Assembly: GCF_006538365.1 (NCBI RefSeq)
Contig: NZ_BJKN01000002.1
Location: forward strand, 62,001 to 126,000
Source: Moorella sp. E308F
Lineage (GTDB): Bacteria; Bacillota; DSM-521; Neomoorellales; Neomoorellaceae
Direction: 5' to 3'
Length of the DNA: 64,000 nucleotides
Below are positions 16,709-25,327 of the stretch, in pieces. The number at the start of each line of letters is the position of its first letter. The stretch's first letter is position 1. Position numbers and translations under genes: made by a program. The notes under the pieces are model-generated. The model ran no database searches. It saw only the letters and a program-made list of their open reading frames with translations, and was not told the origin of the DNA.

Positions 16709-18556
16709 ATGGATAAAATGATTGGTAAAATCCTGGAAGGTCGTTATGAGATAATTGATGAACTGGGAGGCGGGGGCATGGCCCGGGTCTACCGGGGACA
16801 GGACCGCCTGCTGCACCGTTATGTGACCATCAAAATTTTGCGGGAACAGTATGCCAGCGATAAGGACTTTTTAACCCGCTTCCACAGGGAAGCCCAGGCT
16901 GTAGCCAGCTTGTCCCATCCCAATGTGGTCAGCATCTATGACGTTGGCCAGGAAGACGGCATCCATTATCTGATTATGGAGTATGTTGAAGGCCGGTCCT
17001 TAAAGGATCTTATTAAAGAACGAGGGCCCCTGCCGCCCTTGGAGGCTATCGATATAGCCCTGCAAATTTGTGACGCCCTGGAACATGCCCATGAAAATGG
17101 CGTTATCCACCGGGATATTAAACCCCATAACATCCTCATTACCCGCAATGGCCGGGTCAAGGTAACCGATTTTGGTATCGCCCAGGCCGTCAATGAAGCA
17201 ACCATGTCTTACAGCGGTACCATGGTCGGTTCTGTTCATTACCTGGCACCGGAACAGGCCAGAGGCGGGGTTACCGGCGCGGCGGCCGATATTTATTCCT
17301 TTGGTATTGTCCTCTACGAAATGCTGACCGGGGATCTTCCCTTCCACGGTGACACCCCGGTAGCCGTGGCCATCAAGCATATCCAGGAATCCCCCCGGCC
17401 CTTGCGGGAGATAAACCCCAGTGTTCCGGCGGCCCTGGAGCGTATTGTCATGCGCACCCTGGAAAAGGAGCCGGAACGACGCTACCCGTCGGCGACCGCC
17501 TTACGTTCGGACCTGTTGGCGGTAAGAAATGCCCTGGCGGAAGATACCTTTGCCACCCAGGTCCTGCCGGCGGTGGAGGCTCCCGACCCTCCGGCCAGTC
17601 CCACCCGGCCGCGCCGGCGGCCGCGGGTGTGGGCCTGGGTTTTAATGGTTCTCCTCTTTTTAGGCCTGGCCGCCGCCGGTCTGTGGGCTGGATTTCGTTA
17701 TTACCTGCTTGTCGGCGAGACAGTGGTACCACCTGTAACTGGCCTTACTGAAGGCCAGGCCCTGGACCGGCTGGCGGCAGCCGGTTTGCGGGGCCAGGTG
17801 GGCAGCAGGCAGTATAATGCCGAGGTACCGGCGGGACAGGTTATGGCCCAGGAGCCCGCAGCCGGGGAACGGGTCCGCCGCGGCCGGGTCGTGACCCTGA
17901 CCGTCAGCCAGGGCACTCGCATGGTTACGGTTCCTCCAGTTATTGGGCTTACGGAGCGAGATGCACGCCTGCGGTTGGAAAATGAAGGCTTACGGGTTGC
18001 CGGCGATTCGCTGAAAGTATATCATCCCAGTATCCCCGCAGGTTCAGTAGTGGAACAAAATCCTCCCGGTAACAGCAAGCAGCCAGAGGGTACCGAGGTC
18101 AGGTTGATTGTCAGCAAAGGCCCGGAGCCCCAGCTGATTCCTGCCCCCAGTCTGGTTGGCAAATCCCTGGCCGAGGCCCAGCAGCAGCTGGCGGCGGCGA
18201 AGCTGCAGCAGGGGACTCTTACTTACAAGCGGAGCGAGGAGCAATTCCCGGGGATAGTCATTGACCAGGACCCGCGACCGGGGTCCAGTGTCCTGCAGGG
18301 CAGTGCCATCAATTTAGTTGTCAGCCAGGGGCCGGGGCCGGCCCAGAAACAAGTGGGCGTCACTGTACCTCCGGCTCCGGATGATAAAGAACACGAGGTG
18401 CGCATCGTTGTTACCGATGCCAAAGGGACCAGCGAGGTATTGAATAAGAAACAGGAGCAAGGCCAGCAAATCCAGACCGTGATAACGTACTTTGGTAAGG
18501 GTAAGCTCCAGGTCTTCCGCGATGGCAATCTAATTTACGAGCGGGATTTACCGTAA
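16709..18556 (+). CDS. prkC: Membrane Ser/Thr protein kinase with PASTA domains (PrkC/PknB)
   Basis: A 615-aa Hanks-type kinase. Kinase domain about 10-270: glycine loop ELGGGGMARVYRG, Lys in VTIKIL, catalytic HRDIKPHNIL, DFG in VTDFGIAQ and APEQ. A Pro/Arg juxtamembrane stretch and one membrane helix (about 311-332) follow, then three extracellular PASTA repeats (starting near VVPPVTGLTEGQA, TVPPVIGLTERDA and PAPSLVGKSLAEA) and a C-terminal extension of about 90 aa. PASTA domains bind muropeptides or lipid II, and in Bacillus PrkC triggers spore germination. Operon position with prpC, FHA proteins and wall enzymes supports this role. Confidence 0.95.
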   Translation: MDKMIGKILEGRYEIIDELGGGGMARVYRGQDRLLHRYVTIKILREQYASDKDFLTRFHREAQAVASLSHPNVVSIYDVGQEDGIHYLIMEYVEGRSLKDLIKERGPLPPLEAIDIALQICDALEHAHENGVIHRDIKPHNILITRNGRVKVTDFGIAQAVNEATMSYSGTMVGSVHYLAPEQARGGVTGAAADIYSFGIVLYEMLTGDLPFHGDTPVAVAIKHIQESPRPLREINPSVPAALERIVMRTLEKEPERRYPSATALRSDLLAVRNALAEDTFATQVLPAVEAPDPPASPTRPRRRPRVWAWVLMVLLFLGLAAAGLWAGFRYYLLVGETVVPPVTGLTEGQALDRLAAAGLRGQVGSRQYNAEVPAGQVMAQEPAAGERVRRGRVVTLTVSQGTRMVTVPPVIGLTERDARLRLENEGLRVAGDSLKVYHPSIPAGSVVEQNPPGNSKQPEGTEVRLIVSKGPEPQLIPAPSLVGKSLAEAQQQLAAAKLQQGTLTYKRSEEQFPGIVIDQDPRPGSSVLQGSAINLVVSQGPGPAQKQVGVTVPPAPDDKEHEVRIVVTDAKGTSEVLNKKQEQGQQIQTVITYFGKGKLQVFRDGNLIYERDLP

Positions 18557-18566
18557 GGAGGATGGT

Positions 18567-19433
18567 ATGGAAGGCATCCTTTTACGGCGTTACGGCGGGT
18601 TTTACTATGTAGAAACCGGAGGCCAGGTCTGGACCTGTCGCCTGCGGGGCCGTTTCCGGCGCGAGGCCGACCTTCTGCCAGGTGACCGGGTGGAAATGGT
18701 GCCCCTGGGTCCCGGGGAAGGGGTGATTGAAGCTGTAAAACCCCGGCGTACCCTCCTGGAGCGCCCGGCCGTGGCCAATGTGGAGCAGGCTATTATCGTT
18801 TTTTCCTTAAGCACGCCGCCCCCGGACCTGGAACTGCTGGACCGCCTGCTTTTTTTAAGCAGCGTTAAGGATATTCGGGCCATTATCGTCTGGAATAAAG
18901 TCGATGTCGGCCAGGAGAAGTACCTCTATTTACCCGCTATTTACCGGCAAATCGGCTACCCGGTTTTAATCGCCAGTGCCCGCACCGGCCAGGGCGTAGA
19001 GAAGCTCAGGGAGATCCTGGCAGGGAGGCTCAGTACCTTTGCCGGCCCCTCCGGGGTGGGCAAGTCCTCCCTCCTCAATGCCCTCCAGCCGGAACTAAAC
19101 TTGCGGACGGGCGAAGTGAGCGCTAAAGGGGGCCGTGGCCGCCATACCACCCGCCATGCCGAATTAATCAGTCTCCCGGGCGGGGGCTGGGTAGCCGACA
19201 CCCCGGGTTTCAGCCGCCTGGACTTACCACCCCTGGACAGGTTGGAGGTAGCCGGCCATTTTCCGGAGATGGAACCCTTAATAGGACGCTGCCGTTTTAA
19301 TTCCTGCCTGCACCGGGGCGAACCCGGTTGTGCCGTGGCCGCGGCCGTAGAGGCCGGGGAAATTGCCGGGCACCGCTATGAACATTACCTTAATTTTCTA
19401 GATGAGGTTATTGCCAGGGAAAGGAGCTATTAA
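18567..19433 (+). CDS. rsgA: Ribosome small-subunit GTPase RsgA
   Basis: Circularly permuted GTPase (288 aa) that checks maturation of the 30S subunit. An N-terminal OB domain (about 1-65) is followed by the G domain with motifs in permuted order (G4 VWNKVD, then G1 GPSGVGKSSLLN, G3 DTPGFSRL) and the C-terminal zinc-binding knuckle (CRFNSCLHRGEPGCAV). A ggaggatgg ribosome binding site precedes the ATG. It sits between prkC and rpe as in Bacillus. Confidence 0.95.
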   Translation: MEGILLRRYGGFYYVETGGQVWTCRLRGRFRREADLLPGDRVEMVPLGPGEGVIEAVKPRRTLLERPAVANVEQAIIVFSLSTPPPDLELLDRLLFLSSVKDIRAIIVWNKVDVGQEKYLYLPAIYRQIGYPVLIASARTGQGVEKLREILAGRLSTFAGPSGVGKSSLLNALQPELNLRTGEVSAKGGRGRHTTRHAELISLPGGGWVADTPGFSRLDLPPLDRLEVAGHFPEMEPLIGRCRFNSCLHRGEPGCAVAAAVEAGEIAGHRYEHYLNFLDEVIARERSY

Positions 19434-19436
19434 TCT

Positions 19437-20090
19437 TTGACCATTATTGCCCCCTCACTGCTGGCTGCCGACTTCAGTAACCTCCAGGCTGAAATAGAAG
19501 ACGTCGCTGCCGCTGGAGCCGACTGGCTACACCTGGATATTATGGACGGCCATTTTGTCCCCAATATCACCTTCGGGCCGGACCTGGTGGCCGCCTTACG
19601 ACCTAAAAGCCAGCTGGTTTTTGATGTGCACCTGATGCTTTCCCGGCCGGAAGACTTTATTGCCCCCTTTGCCGCGGCAGGCGCCGACTATATTAGCGTC
19701 CACGCCGAAGCTTGTACCCATCTCCACCGAGTGTTGCAGCAAATCCGCGCCGCCGGCTGCCGGCCGGCAGTAGCCTTAAACCCGGCCACACCATTGTCAG
19801 TCCTGGATCATATCCTGGCTGAAGTGGATATGATTTTATTGATGACGGTAAATCCCGGCTTTGGCGGCCAGGAGTTTATCCCGGCCATGCTGCCGAAAAT
19901 AGCCTCCCTGTCCGCCATGTTGCGCCAGCGTAAATTGGACATTTTGCTGGCGGTGGACGGTGGAATTACCCCGGTCACAGCCCGACAGGCCTGCCGGGCC
20001 GGAGCCAACGTCCTGGTAGCCGGTTCGGCCATCTTTGGCCGCCCGGACCGGGCGGCAGCCATTAACGCTTTGCGCGCGGCAGAAGACTAG
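19437..20090 (+). CDS. rpe: Ribulose-phosphate 3-epimerase
   Basis: TIM-barrel enzyme (217 aa) interconverting D-ribulose 5-phosphate and D-xylulose 5-phosphate in the pentose phosphate pathway. Signatures are IAPSLLAADFSNL, LHLDIMDGHFVPNITFGP, the metal and catalytic residues in FDVHLMLSRP and TVNPGFGGQ, and VDGGITPVTA. The TTG start at 19437 follows aaggagctatta and lies 3 bases after rsgA. It is the last gene before the riboflavin promoter and riboswitch. Confidence 0.96.
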   Translation: MTIIAPSLLAADFSNLQAEIEDVAAAGADWLHLDIMDGHFVPNITFGPDLVAALRPKSQLVFDVHLMLSRPEDFIAPFAAAGADYISVHAEACTHLHRVLQQIRAAGCRPAVALNPATPLSVLDHILAEVDMILLMTVNPGFGGQEFIPAMLPKIASLSAMLRQRKLDILLAVDGGITPVTARQACRAGANVLVAGSAIFGRPDRAAAINALRAAED

Positions 20091-20100
20091 CACCTGCTCC

Positions 20101-20129
20101 TTGACGCCTGCAGGTTACAGGTCTATAAT
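20101..20129 (+). promoter_or_regulatory. Riboflavin operon promoter
   Basis: TTGACG (20101-20106, 5/6) and TATAAT (20124-20129, 6/6) are 17 bases apart. RNA would start near 20136, exactly at the first strand of the FMN riboswitch. Confidence 0.85.
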
Positions 20130-20135
20130 TACAGT

Positions 20136-20251
20136 AACGTCCTTCGGGGTTAGGTGCAATTCCTTACCGGCGGTAATAGCCCGCGAGCCCTAAAGGCAGA
20201 CCCGGTGCAATTCCGGGGCCGACAGTGACAGTCTGGAAGGGAGAAGGCGTT
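20136..20251 (+). ncRNA. FMN riboswitch (RFN element)
   Basis: Contains the conserved RFN blocks: cttcggggttaggtgcaatt, the ttaccggcggtaatagcccg segment, and gacagtgacagtctggaagg. The closing P1 stem pairs 20136-20144 with 20244-20251. FMN binding in this class favours the downstream terminator at 20272-20300 and shuts off ribD-ribE-ribBA-ribH. Confidence 0.96.
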
Positions 20252-20271
20252 GTGTATCCTTTGCCCTTTCT

Positions 20272-20300
20272 AACCCCGGAGTACGACCCCGGGGTTTTTT
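20272..20300 (+). terminator. FMN-riboswitch-controlled terminator
   Basis: An 8-bp perfect stem (aaccccgg/ccggggtt) with a 9-base loop and a T run. It lies between the riboswitch and ribD, so it is the expression platform. Confidence 0.93.
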
Positions 20301-20336
20301 AATGCCTTGAAAAGAAATTAATAGGAGCAAGTGGAA

Positions 20337-21467
20337 ATGCCTCCAGAGGATGTCGAGTACATGCGCCGCGCTCTGGAACTTGCCCGGCTGGGCCTGGGCC
20401 GCACGAGCCCCAACCCGGCCGTGGGCGCCGTGATTGTCCGGGATGGCCGCGTGGTAGGTGAAGGTTACCACCAGAGGGCGGGTACTCCCCATGCCGAAAT
20501 TCATGCCCTGCGGGCGGCGGGTGAGGCAGCTAAAGGCTCTACCCTCTATGTTACCCTGGAGCCCTGCTGCCATTATGGCCGCACGCCGCCCTGCACGGAA
20601 GCCATTATAGCTGCCGGTATCCGGCGGGTGGTGGCAGCTATGGCCGATCCCAACCCCAAAGTGGCCGGTGGCGGCTTCCAGGCCCTTCGCCGGGCCGGGA
20701 TTGAAGTGGAGACAGGCCTCTTAGAAGATGAAGCCCGGCGGCTGAATGAAGCCTTTATCAAGTATATTACCACCGGGCGGCCCTGGGTGACCCTCAAGAT
20801 GGCCCTGACCCTGGACGGTAAAATCGCCACCCGTACTGGTGCTTCCCGCTGGATTACTGGCCCGGCAGCCAGGCAAAAGGCCCACGAGCTCCGTGATACC
20901 CACGACGCCATCCTGGTGGGAATCGGCACCGTCATGGCCGATGACCCCGAGCTCACCACCCGCCTGCCGGGGGGCAAGGGTCGGGACGCCGTAAGGATAA
21001 TCCTGGACAGCTATTTAAGGATACCTTTAACGGCCAGGGTGTTGAACCTGGCTTCCCCGGCGCCCACCCTGGTGGCCACCACCGCGGCAGCGCCGGTGGA
21101 AGCCCGGCAGCAGCTGGCTGCCAGGGGCATCGAGGTCATAGTCTTACCGGCAGAAGACGGCCGGGTGGCTTGGCAGCCCCTGCTGGCTGAACTGGCCCGA
21201 CGCCAGATTATGAGTATCCTGGTGGAGGGCGGGGCCGGGGTAAATGCTACCGCCCTGGCCGCCGGGGTAGTAGATAAAGTGGTAGCCTTTATTGCTCCCA
21301 AGATCTTTGGTGGCATGGCTGCTCCGGGACCGGTAGGAGGGGCCGGGGTAGCGAGCCCTCAAGAAGCCTGGCAACTGGAAAAAGTAGAGGTGGCGACCTG
21401 TGGTGAGGATATTATGTTAAGCGGTTATCTGGGCAAAAGAAGGGGAGAGGCGTGTTTACCGGTTTAG
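20337..21467 (+). CDS. ribD: Bifunctional riboflavin deaminase/reductase RibD
   Basis: Catalyses the second and third steps of riboflavin synthesis (376 aa). The N-terminal zinc deaminase domain has TPHAEIHAL and LEPCCHYGRTPPC. The C-terminal reductase domain starts near residue 145 (RPWVTLKMALTLDGKIAT, VGIGTVMADDP, ILVEGGAGVN). The ATG at 20337 is preferred (AGGAG nine bases upstream); a GTG at 20331 is too close to that site. First gene after the FMN riboswitch; overlaps ribE by 16 bases. Confidence 0.95.
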   Translation: MPPEDVEYMRRALELARLGLGRTSPNPAVGAVIVRDGRVVGEGYHQRAGTPHAEIHALRAAGEAAKGSTLYVTLEPCCHYGRTPPCTEAIIAAGIRRVVAAMADPNPKVAGGGFQALRRAGIEVETGLLEDEARRLNEAFIKYITTGRPWVTLKMALTLDGKIATRTGASRWITGPAARQKAHELRDTHDAILVGIGTVMADDPELTTRLPGGKGRDAVRIILDSYLRIPLTARVLNLASPAPTLVATTAAAPVEARQQLAARGIEVIVLPAEDGRVAWQPLLAELARRQIMSILVEGGAGVNATALAAGVVDKVVAFIAPKIFGGMAAPGPVGGAGVASPQEAWQLEKVEVATCGEDIMLSGYLGKRRGEACLPV

Positions 21468-22102
21468 TTGAAGAGATAGGGGTTGTCCGCAGGGTAGAAA
21501 CTGTTGGCCAGGGAGCCCGTTTAACCATTGCCGCCCGGAAGGTCCTGTCCGGTACCCGCCGGGGTGACAGTATAGCCGTTAATGGTGCCTGCCTGACGGT
21601 AGTTGAATTAACGCCAGCCGCCCTGGTAGCCGAGGTTATGGCTGAAACTTTAAGGGTTACTACCCTCGGTTCTTTAAAAGCGGGGGATCAAGTCAACCTG
21701 GAACGGGCCCTGCAGCTGGGCGAGCGGCTGGGCGGCCACCTGGTCAGCGGGCACGTGGACGGCGTGGGGGAAATTAAAACGAAAAGGCAGACAGGCATCG
21801 CCTGGGAGCTGGCGGTTGCGGTACCTCCCGGCCTGGAACGCTATATTGCTCCTAAAGGCTCCCTGGCCCTGGATGGTACGAGTCTGACGGTCATTACCGT
21901 AGATGGGAACATGGTAACAGTTGGCATCATTCCTCATACGGCCCGGCATACCATCCTGGGGACCAAGGGGCCGGGAGACAAGGTAAATATTGAAGTCGAC
22001 CTGCTGGCCCGTTACCTGGAAAGGCTCCTCACTGGGCCCCAGGAGGAGACTGGTCGGAAGGGTTTGACCGTGGAGTTCCTCGCCGCCAATGGCTTTATTT
22101 AA
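21452..22102 (+). CDS. ribE: Riboflavin synthase, alpha subunit
   Basis: Dismutates two 6,7-dimethyl-8-ribityllumazine molecules to riboflavin; 216 aa, normal length. It has two homologous lumazine-binding halves, the first starting [12 protein letters not shown] and the second near [13 protein letters not shown]. The GTG at 21452 is required to give the conserved MFTGL start and lies inside the end of ribD. Confidence 0.95.
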   Translation: MFTGLVEEIGVVRRVETVGQGARLTIAARKVLSGTRRGDSIAVNGACLTVVELTPAALVAEVMAETLRVTTLGSLKAGDQVNLERALQLGERLGGHLVSGHVDGVGEIKTKRQTGIAWELAVAVPPGLERYIAPKGSLALDGTSLTVITVDGNMVTVGIIPHTARHTILGTKGPGDKVNIEVDLLARYLERLLTGPQEETGRKGLTVEFLAANGFI

Positions 22103-22127
22103 TATGAGGGGAAGAAGGTGATTCGCC

Positions 22128-23342
22128 ATGGGCGAAGAAAAAATTAAATTTAATACCATTGAAGAAGCCCTTGACGATATACGGGCCGGGCGTATGGTGG
22201 TGGTGGTGGATGACGAGGACCGGGAGAATGAAGGCGATTTGATTATCGCTGCCGAGAAGGTTACGCCGGAAGCCATCAACTTCATGGCTACCTATGCCCG
22301 TGGTCTCATTTGCGTACCCATGGAGGGACAGCGTCTGGATGAACTGGAATTGACTCCCATGGTCACGCAAAATACGGAATCGATGGGGACGGCTTTTACA
22401 GTCTCCGTCGACGCAGCTGAAGTTACCACAGGTATTTCCGCTTTTGAAAGGGCTATTACTGTTAAAAAGCTTATTGACCCCCGCACCCGTCCTGAAGACC
22501 TGCGCCGGCCGGGGCATATATTCCCCTTGCGGGCCAAACAAGATGGGGTGTTGCGGCGGGCCGGGCATACAGAAGCCGCTGTGGATCTCGCCCGCCTGGC
22601 CGGCCTCTACCCGGCCGGGGTAATTTGCGAAATCATGAATCCAGATGGGACCATGGCCCGGGTGCCCCAGCTCTATGAATTCTGCCGGGAACATGGTTTA
22701 AAGCTTATTACCGTCGCCGATTTAATCAAATACCGCCGCCGGACGGAGAAACTGGTCCGCCGGGTGGCCGAGGCCGACTTGCCCACCGCTTACGGCCATT
22801 TTAAAGCCGTCGCCTATGAAGAAGTAATGAGTGGCAAGGGTCACCTGGCCCTGGTGAAGGGAGATATTGCCGGTAGCCAGCCGGTACTGGTCCGGGTTCA
22901 CTCCGAATGCCTGACAGGGGATGTTTTTGGCTCCTTACGCTGCGACTGCGGCGAGCAGCTCCAGCAGGCCATGGCCATGATAGAAGCGGAAGGCCGCGGT
23001 GTTATCCTCTATATGCGCCAGGAGGGGCGGGGGATAGGCCTCCTCAATAAAATCAAGGCGTACAGGCTTCAGGAAGAAGGCAAGGACACGGTGGAAGCCA
23101 ACGAAGCCCTGGGTTTCCCGGCCGACCTGCGGGACTATGGCATCGGCGCCCAGATCCTGGCCGACCTGGGCGTCCGCCAGATCCGGCTCCTCACTAATAA
23201 TCCCAAAAAGATTGCCGGCCTGGAAGGATATGGCCTTAAAGTTGTCGAAAGGGTTCCCATCGAAATGTGCCCCAACCGGGTCAACAGGCGTTACCTGAAA
23301 ACGAAGAAGGAAAAAATGGGCCACCTGCTGCAGATAAGTTGA
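22128..23342 (+). CDS. ribBA: Fused DHBP synthase / GTP cyclohydrolase II (RibBA)
   Basis: Two-domain enzyme (404 aa) supplying both precursors of lumazine. The N-terminal RibB domain has [14 protein letters not shown] and [10 protein letters not shown]. The C-terminal RibA domain has zinc ligands in [20 protein letters not shown] and [17 protein letters not shown]. The ATG at 22128 is preceded by ggggaagaaggtg. The next gene, ribH, is 329 bases away, an unusual gap filled by a fold-back element. Confidence 0.96.
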   Translation: MGEEKIKFNTIEEALDDIRAGRMVVVVDDEDRENEGDLIIAAEKVTPEAINFMATYARGLICVPMEGQRLDELELTPMVTQNTESMGTAFTVSVDAAEVTTGISAFERAITVKKLIDPRTRPEDLRRPGHIFPLRAKQDGVLRRAGHTEAAVDLARLAGLYPAGVICEIMNPDGTMARVPQLYEFCREHGLKLITVADLIKYRRRTEKLVRRVAEADLPTAYGHFKAVAYEEVMSGKGHLALVKGDIAGSQPVLVRVHSECLTGDVFGSLRCDCGEQLQQAMAMIEAEGRGVILYMRQEGRGIGLLNKIKAYRLQEEGKDTVEANEALGFPADLRDYGIGAQILADLGVRQIRLLTNNPKKIAGLEGYGLKVVERVPIEMCPNRVNRRYLKTKKEKMGHLLQIS

Positions 23343-23367
23343 GAAAAATCCAGGTGTTATTACAAAG

Positions 23368-23621
23368 GGTAGGGTATGTCACTGCGCCGCTCAGGAGCTA
23401 CGCGCCGACAGGACAACGGCTCGGTTCGGACCGTTGCATGCCGCCTGTGGATTGCCAATGAAAAGGCTCCGGGTTCCGCAAGCTTTGATCCTTCTATGAG
23501 GTTGTGCTTGTTTCCTTGCAAAGGTGCGCTCAGGCGTCCTCGGCGGCAGCAACGGTTAACCTCACCTCGCCTGTCCTGTTGCCGGCGCTCCGCTATTCGC
23601 GGCTCCGTGACATACCCTACC
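23368..23621 (+). repeat. Fold-back (MITE-like) inverted-repeat element
   Basis: A 254-bp element bounded by perfect 15-bp inverted repeats GGTAGGGTATGTCAC (23368-23382) and its complement (23607-23621). Nested inverted repeats lie inside: ACAGGACA (23408-23415) with TGTCCTGT (23572-23579), and CCGTTGCATGCCGCC (23431-23445) with GGCGGCAGCAACGG (23542-23555). Both outer ends have ACAAA just outside (23362-23366 and 23622-23626), a possible target duplication. No coding capacity is evident. It fills the ribBA-ribH gap and would be copied into the rib mRNA as a long hairpin. Confidence 0.75.
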
Positions 23622-23671
23622 ACAAACGAGTATTGCAGAAATTACCACAAAGCGAAGGAGGCCTTTTTCCC

Positions 23672-24139
23672 ATGCCCAACATCTTAGCGGGCCAGCTGCA
23701 GGCCCGGGGATTGAAATTCGGTATTGTCGTCAGCCGTTTCAACGAGTTTATTACCTCCAAACTGCTGGACGGGGCCCTGGATGCCCTGACCCGCCACGGC
23801 GCCGACCCCGCGGCCATTGATGTGGCCTGGGTGCCGGGAGCCTTTGAAATCCCCCTGGCGGCGCAAAAAATGACGGCCCGGGGCTACGACGCCGTCATTT
23901 GTCTGGGTGCCGTCATCCGCGGGGCCACCCCCCACTTTGAATATGTAGCCGCCGAGGTGACCAAGGGCATTGCCCAGGTAAGCCTGAATAGCGGCGTACC
24001 GGTAATCTACGGGCTGATAACTGCCGACAATATTGAGCAGGCTATAGAGCGGGCCGGTACCAAGGCCGGCAATAAAGGCTTTGATGCCGCCATGGCCGCC
24101 ATGGAAATGGCCAATCTCTTTAAAACAATGGCAGGGTAG
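23672..24139 (+). CDS. ribH: 6,7-dimethyl-8-ribityllumazine synthase
   Basis: Condenses the ribityl-pyrimidine with dihydroxybutanone phosphate; 155 aa. Motifs are [25 protein letters not shown] and [16 protein letters not shown]. The true start is the ATG at 23672, ten bases after AAGGAGG. The frame is open upstream to 23504, but that part lies inside the fold-back element. Last gene of the rib operon. Confidence 0.95.
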   Translation: MPNILAGQLQARGLKFGIVVSRFNEFITSKLLDGALDALTRHGADPAAIDVAWVPGAFEIPLAAQKMTARGYDAVICLGAVIRGATPHFEYVAAEVTKGIAQVSLNSGVPVIYGLITADNIEQAIERAGTKAGNKGFDAAMAAMEMANLFKTMAG

Positions 24140-24148
24140 GGATATAAG

Positions 24149-24712
24149 ATGAGGGTAGGTATCATCAGCGATACCCATGGCGACGGCGCCGCCTGGGAAC
24201 AGGCCCTGGCCAACTGCTTTCAGGGTGTAGACCTGATCATCCATGCCGGCGATGTCCTTTACCACGGCCCCAGGAATCCCATTGTGGCTGCCTATGCTCC
24301 TAAGGATCTGGCCGGGCTCTTGCAACAGTCTCCGGTACCCATCTTGATTGCCCGGGGGAATTGCGATGCGGAAGTAGATGCCATGGTCTTAAATTTACCA
24401 ATAACGGAACAGGTAGTAGTCCAGATGGGCAAGCGCCGTCTCATCGCCCAGCACGGCCACCGTTTAGGTGAAGGCGACGCGGAACACCTGGCCGCCTATT
24501 ACCAGGCCGACCTGTGGATAACCGGCCATACCCATGTAGCCATGCTGGCTGCCAGGGACGGGCGCCTTTTCGTTAACCCGGGCAGTCCCAGCCTGCCCCA
24601 TAGCGGTCCTTTGGGCAAGTTAAAAACAGTAGCCGTAGCTGATGACACTGGCGTTAAAATCCTGGCCCTGTTAACTGGCGAAGTCCTGAAGGAGATGCCA
24701 TGGCCGGCATAA
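24149..24712 (+). CDS. YfcE/MJ0936-type metallophosphodiesterase
   Basis: Calcineurin-like phosphoesterase (187 aa). Metal-binding motifs are IISDTHGD, IHAGDVLY, ARGNCD, AQHGHRLG and TGHTHVAML. The family hydrolyses phosphodiesters in vitro, but its cellular substrate is not settled. It lies 9 bases after ribH, so it may be co-transcribed with the rib operon, and a strong stem follows it. Confidence 0.9.
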   Translation: MRVGIISDTHGDGAAWEQALANCFQGVDLIIHAGDVLYHGPRNPIVAAYAPKDLAGLLQQSPVPILIARGNCDAEVDAMVLNLPITEQVVVQMGKRRLIAQHGHRLGEGDAEHLAAYYQADLWITGHTHVAMLAARDGRLFVNPGSPSLPHSGPLGKLKTVAVADDTGVKILALLTGEVLKEMPWPA

Positions 24713-24721
24713 AGAGGACAA

Positions 24722-24747
24722 AACCCGGGGTTTATTCACCCCGGGTT
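24722..24747. terminator. Bidirectional terminator between phosphodiesterase gene and rpmB
   Basis: A 9-bp perfect stem (aacccgggg/ccccgggtt) with an 8-base loop lies between convergent genes. The minus-strand side is followed by tttt; the plus side by an AT-rich stretch. Confidence 0.8.
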
Positions 24748-24761
24748 AATTTAAATGCCTT

Positions 24762-24950
24762 TTAGACGGCTCGCTGTACCTTGCCTGAACGCAGGCAGCG
24801 GGTACAGACGTAAACCTTTTTGGGGGTACCGTTTAAAATAATCTTGACCCGCTGGAGATTAGGGGACCAGGTGCGTTTGGTCTTAATATTGGAGTGGCTG
24901 ACCTGATTGCCGGTAGTCGTCCTTTTGCCACAGATGCTGCAGACGGCCAT
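24762..24950 (-). CDS. rpmB: 50S ribosomal protein L28
   Basis: Ribosomal protein L28 (62 aa), starting MAVCSICGKRTTTGNQVSHS with the typical NIKTKRTWSPNLQ and CTRCLRSGKV. The two CxxC pairs make it the zinc-binding form. The start at 24950 follows gaggtgaaac; the frame extends seven codons further but that part covers the ribosome binding site. In Bacillus rpmB neighbours the asp23/yloV genes; those are absent here. Confidence 0.95.
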   Translation of the reverse strand: MAVCSICGKRTTTGNQVSHSNIKTKRTWSPNLQRVKIILNGTPKKVYVCTRCLRSGKVQRAV

Positions 24951-25084
24951 TTGTTTCACCTCGCTTTTCAACCCTACGGCGATATTTTACCAGAGAAAGG
25001 GTTAGAAAGCAAGGAAATAAATTTCTCCTGCCGGGCAGGGAGTTACCGGGGCTTGTTGAAAATAATAATCAGGTGGTGAAGGGA

Positions 25085-25321
25085 ATGAGCGGCCAAGAGA
25101 AAACTAACGTCGTTCCTTTGCAAATAACCCCAGACCTCTCCATTTTGGAAGTATTGCAGGCCTATCCCCAGGTGCGGCAGGTATTTTATCGCTATGGCAT
25201 GGGCTGCCTGGAATGCATGGGTGCTATTAATGAAACCATTGCCAGCGGCGCCCGCAGCCACGGCGTTAACCTGGAAAACCTGTTGAAAGACTTGAATAAA
25301 GCCATTAGAAGCCGGGGATGA
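25085..25321 (+). CDS. DUF1858 / hybrid-cluster-protein-associated disulfide domain protein
   Basis: A 78-aa protein with a DUF1858-type helical domain (TPDLSILEVLQAYPQVRQVFYRYG) and a CxxC in GMGCLECMGA, the redox-disulfide motif of this small family. Function is not established; relatives occur near hybrid cluster protein and other anaerobic redox genes. The ATG at 25085 is preferred over upstream GTG codons at 25073 and 25076, which are part of the ribosome binding site. It lies 6 bases before recG. Confidence 0.8.
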   Translation: MSGQEKTNVVPLQITPDLSILEVLQAYPQVRQVFYRYGMGCLECMGAINETIASGARSHGVNLENLLKDLNKAIRSRG

Positions 25322-25327
25322 GCCTGA

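Noticed and set aside
22095-22694. 199-codon antisense frame over ribE/ribBA
   Set aside because: Shadow of ribBA; no family features and no start signal.
23504-23671. 56-residue N-terminal extension of RibH
   Set aside because: It lies mostly in the fold-back element and the real start has AAGGAGG; lumazine synthases begin near the ATG at 23672.
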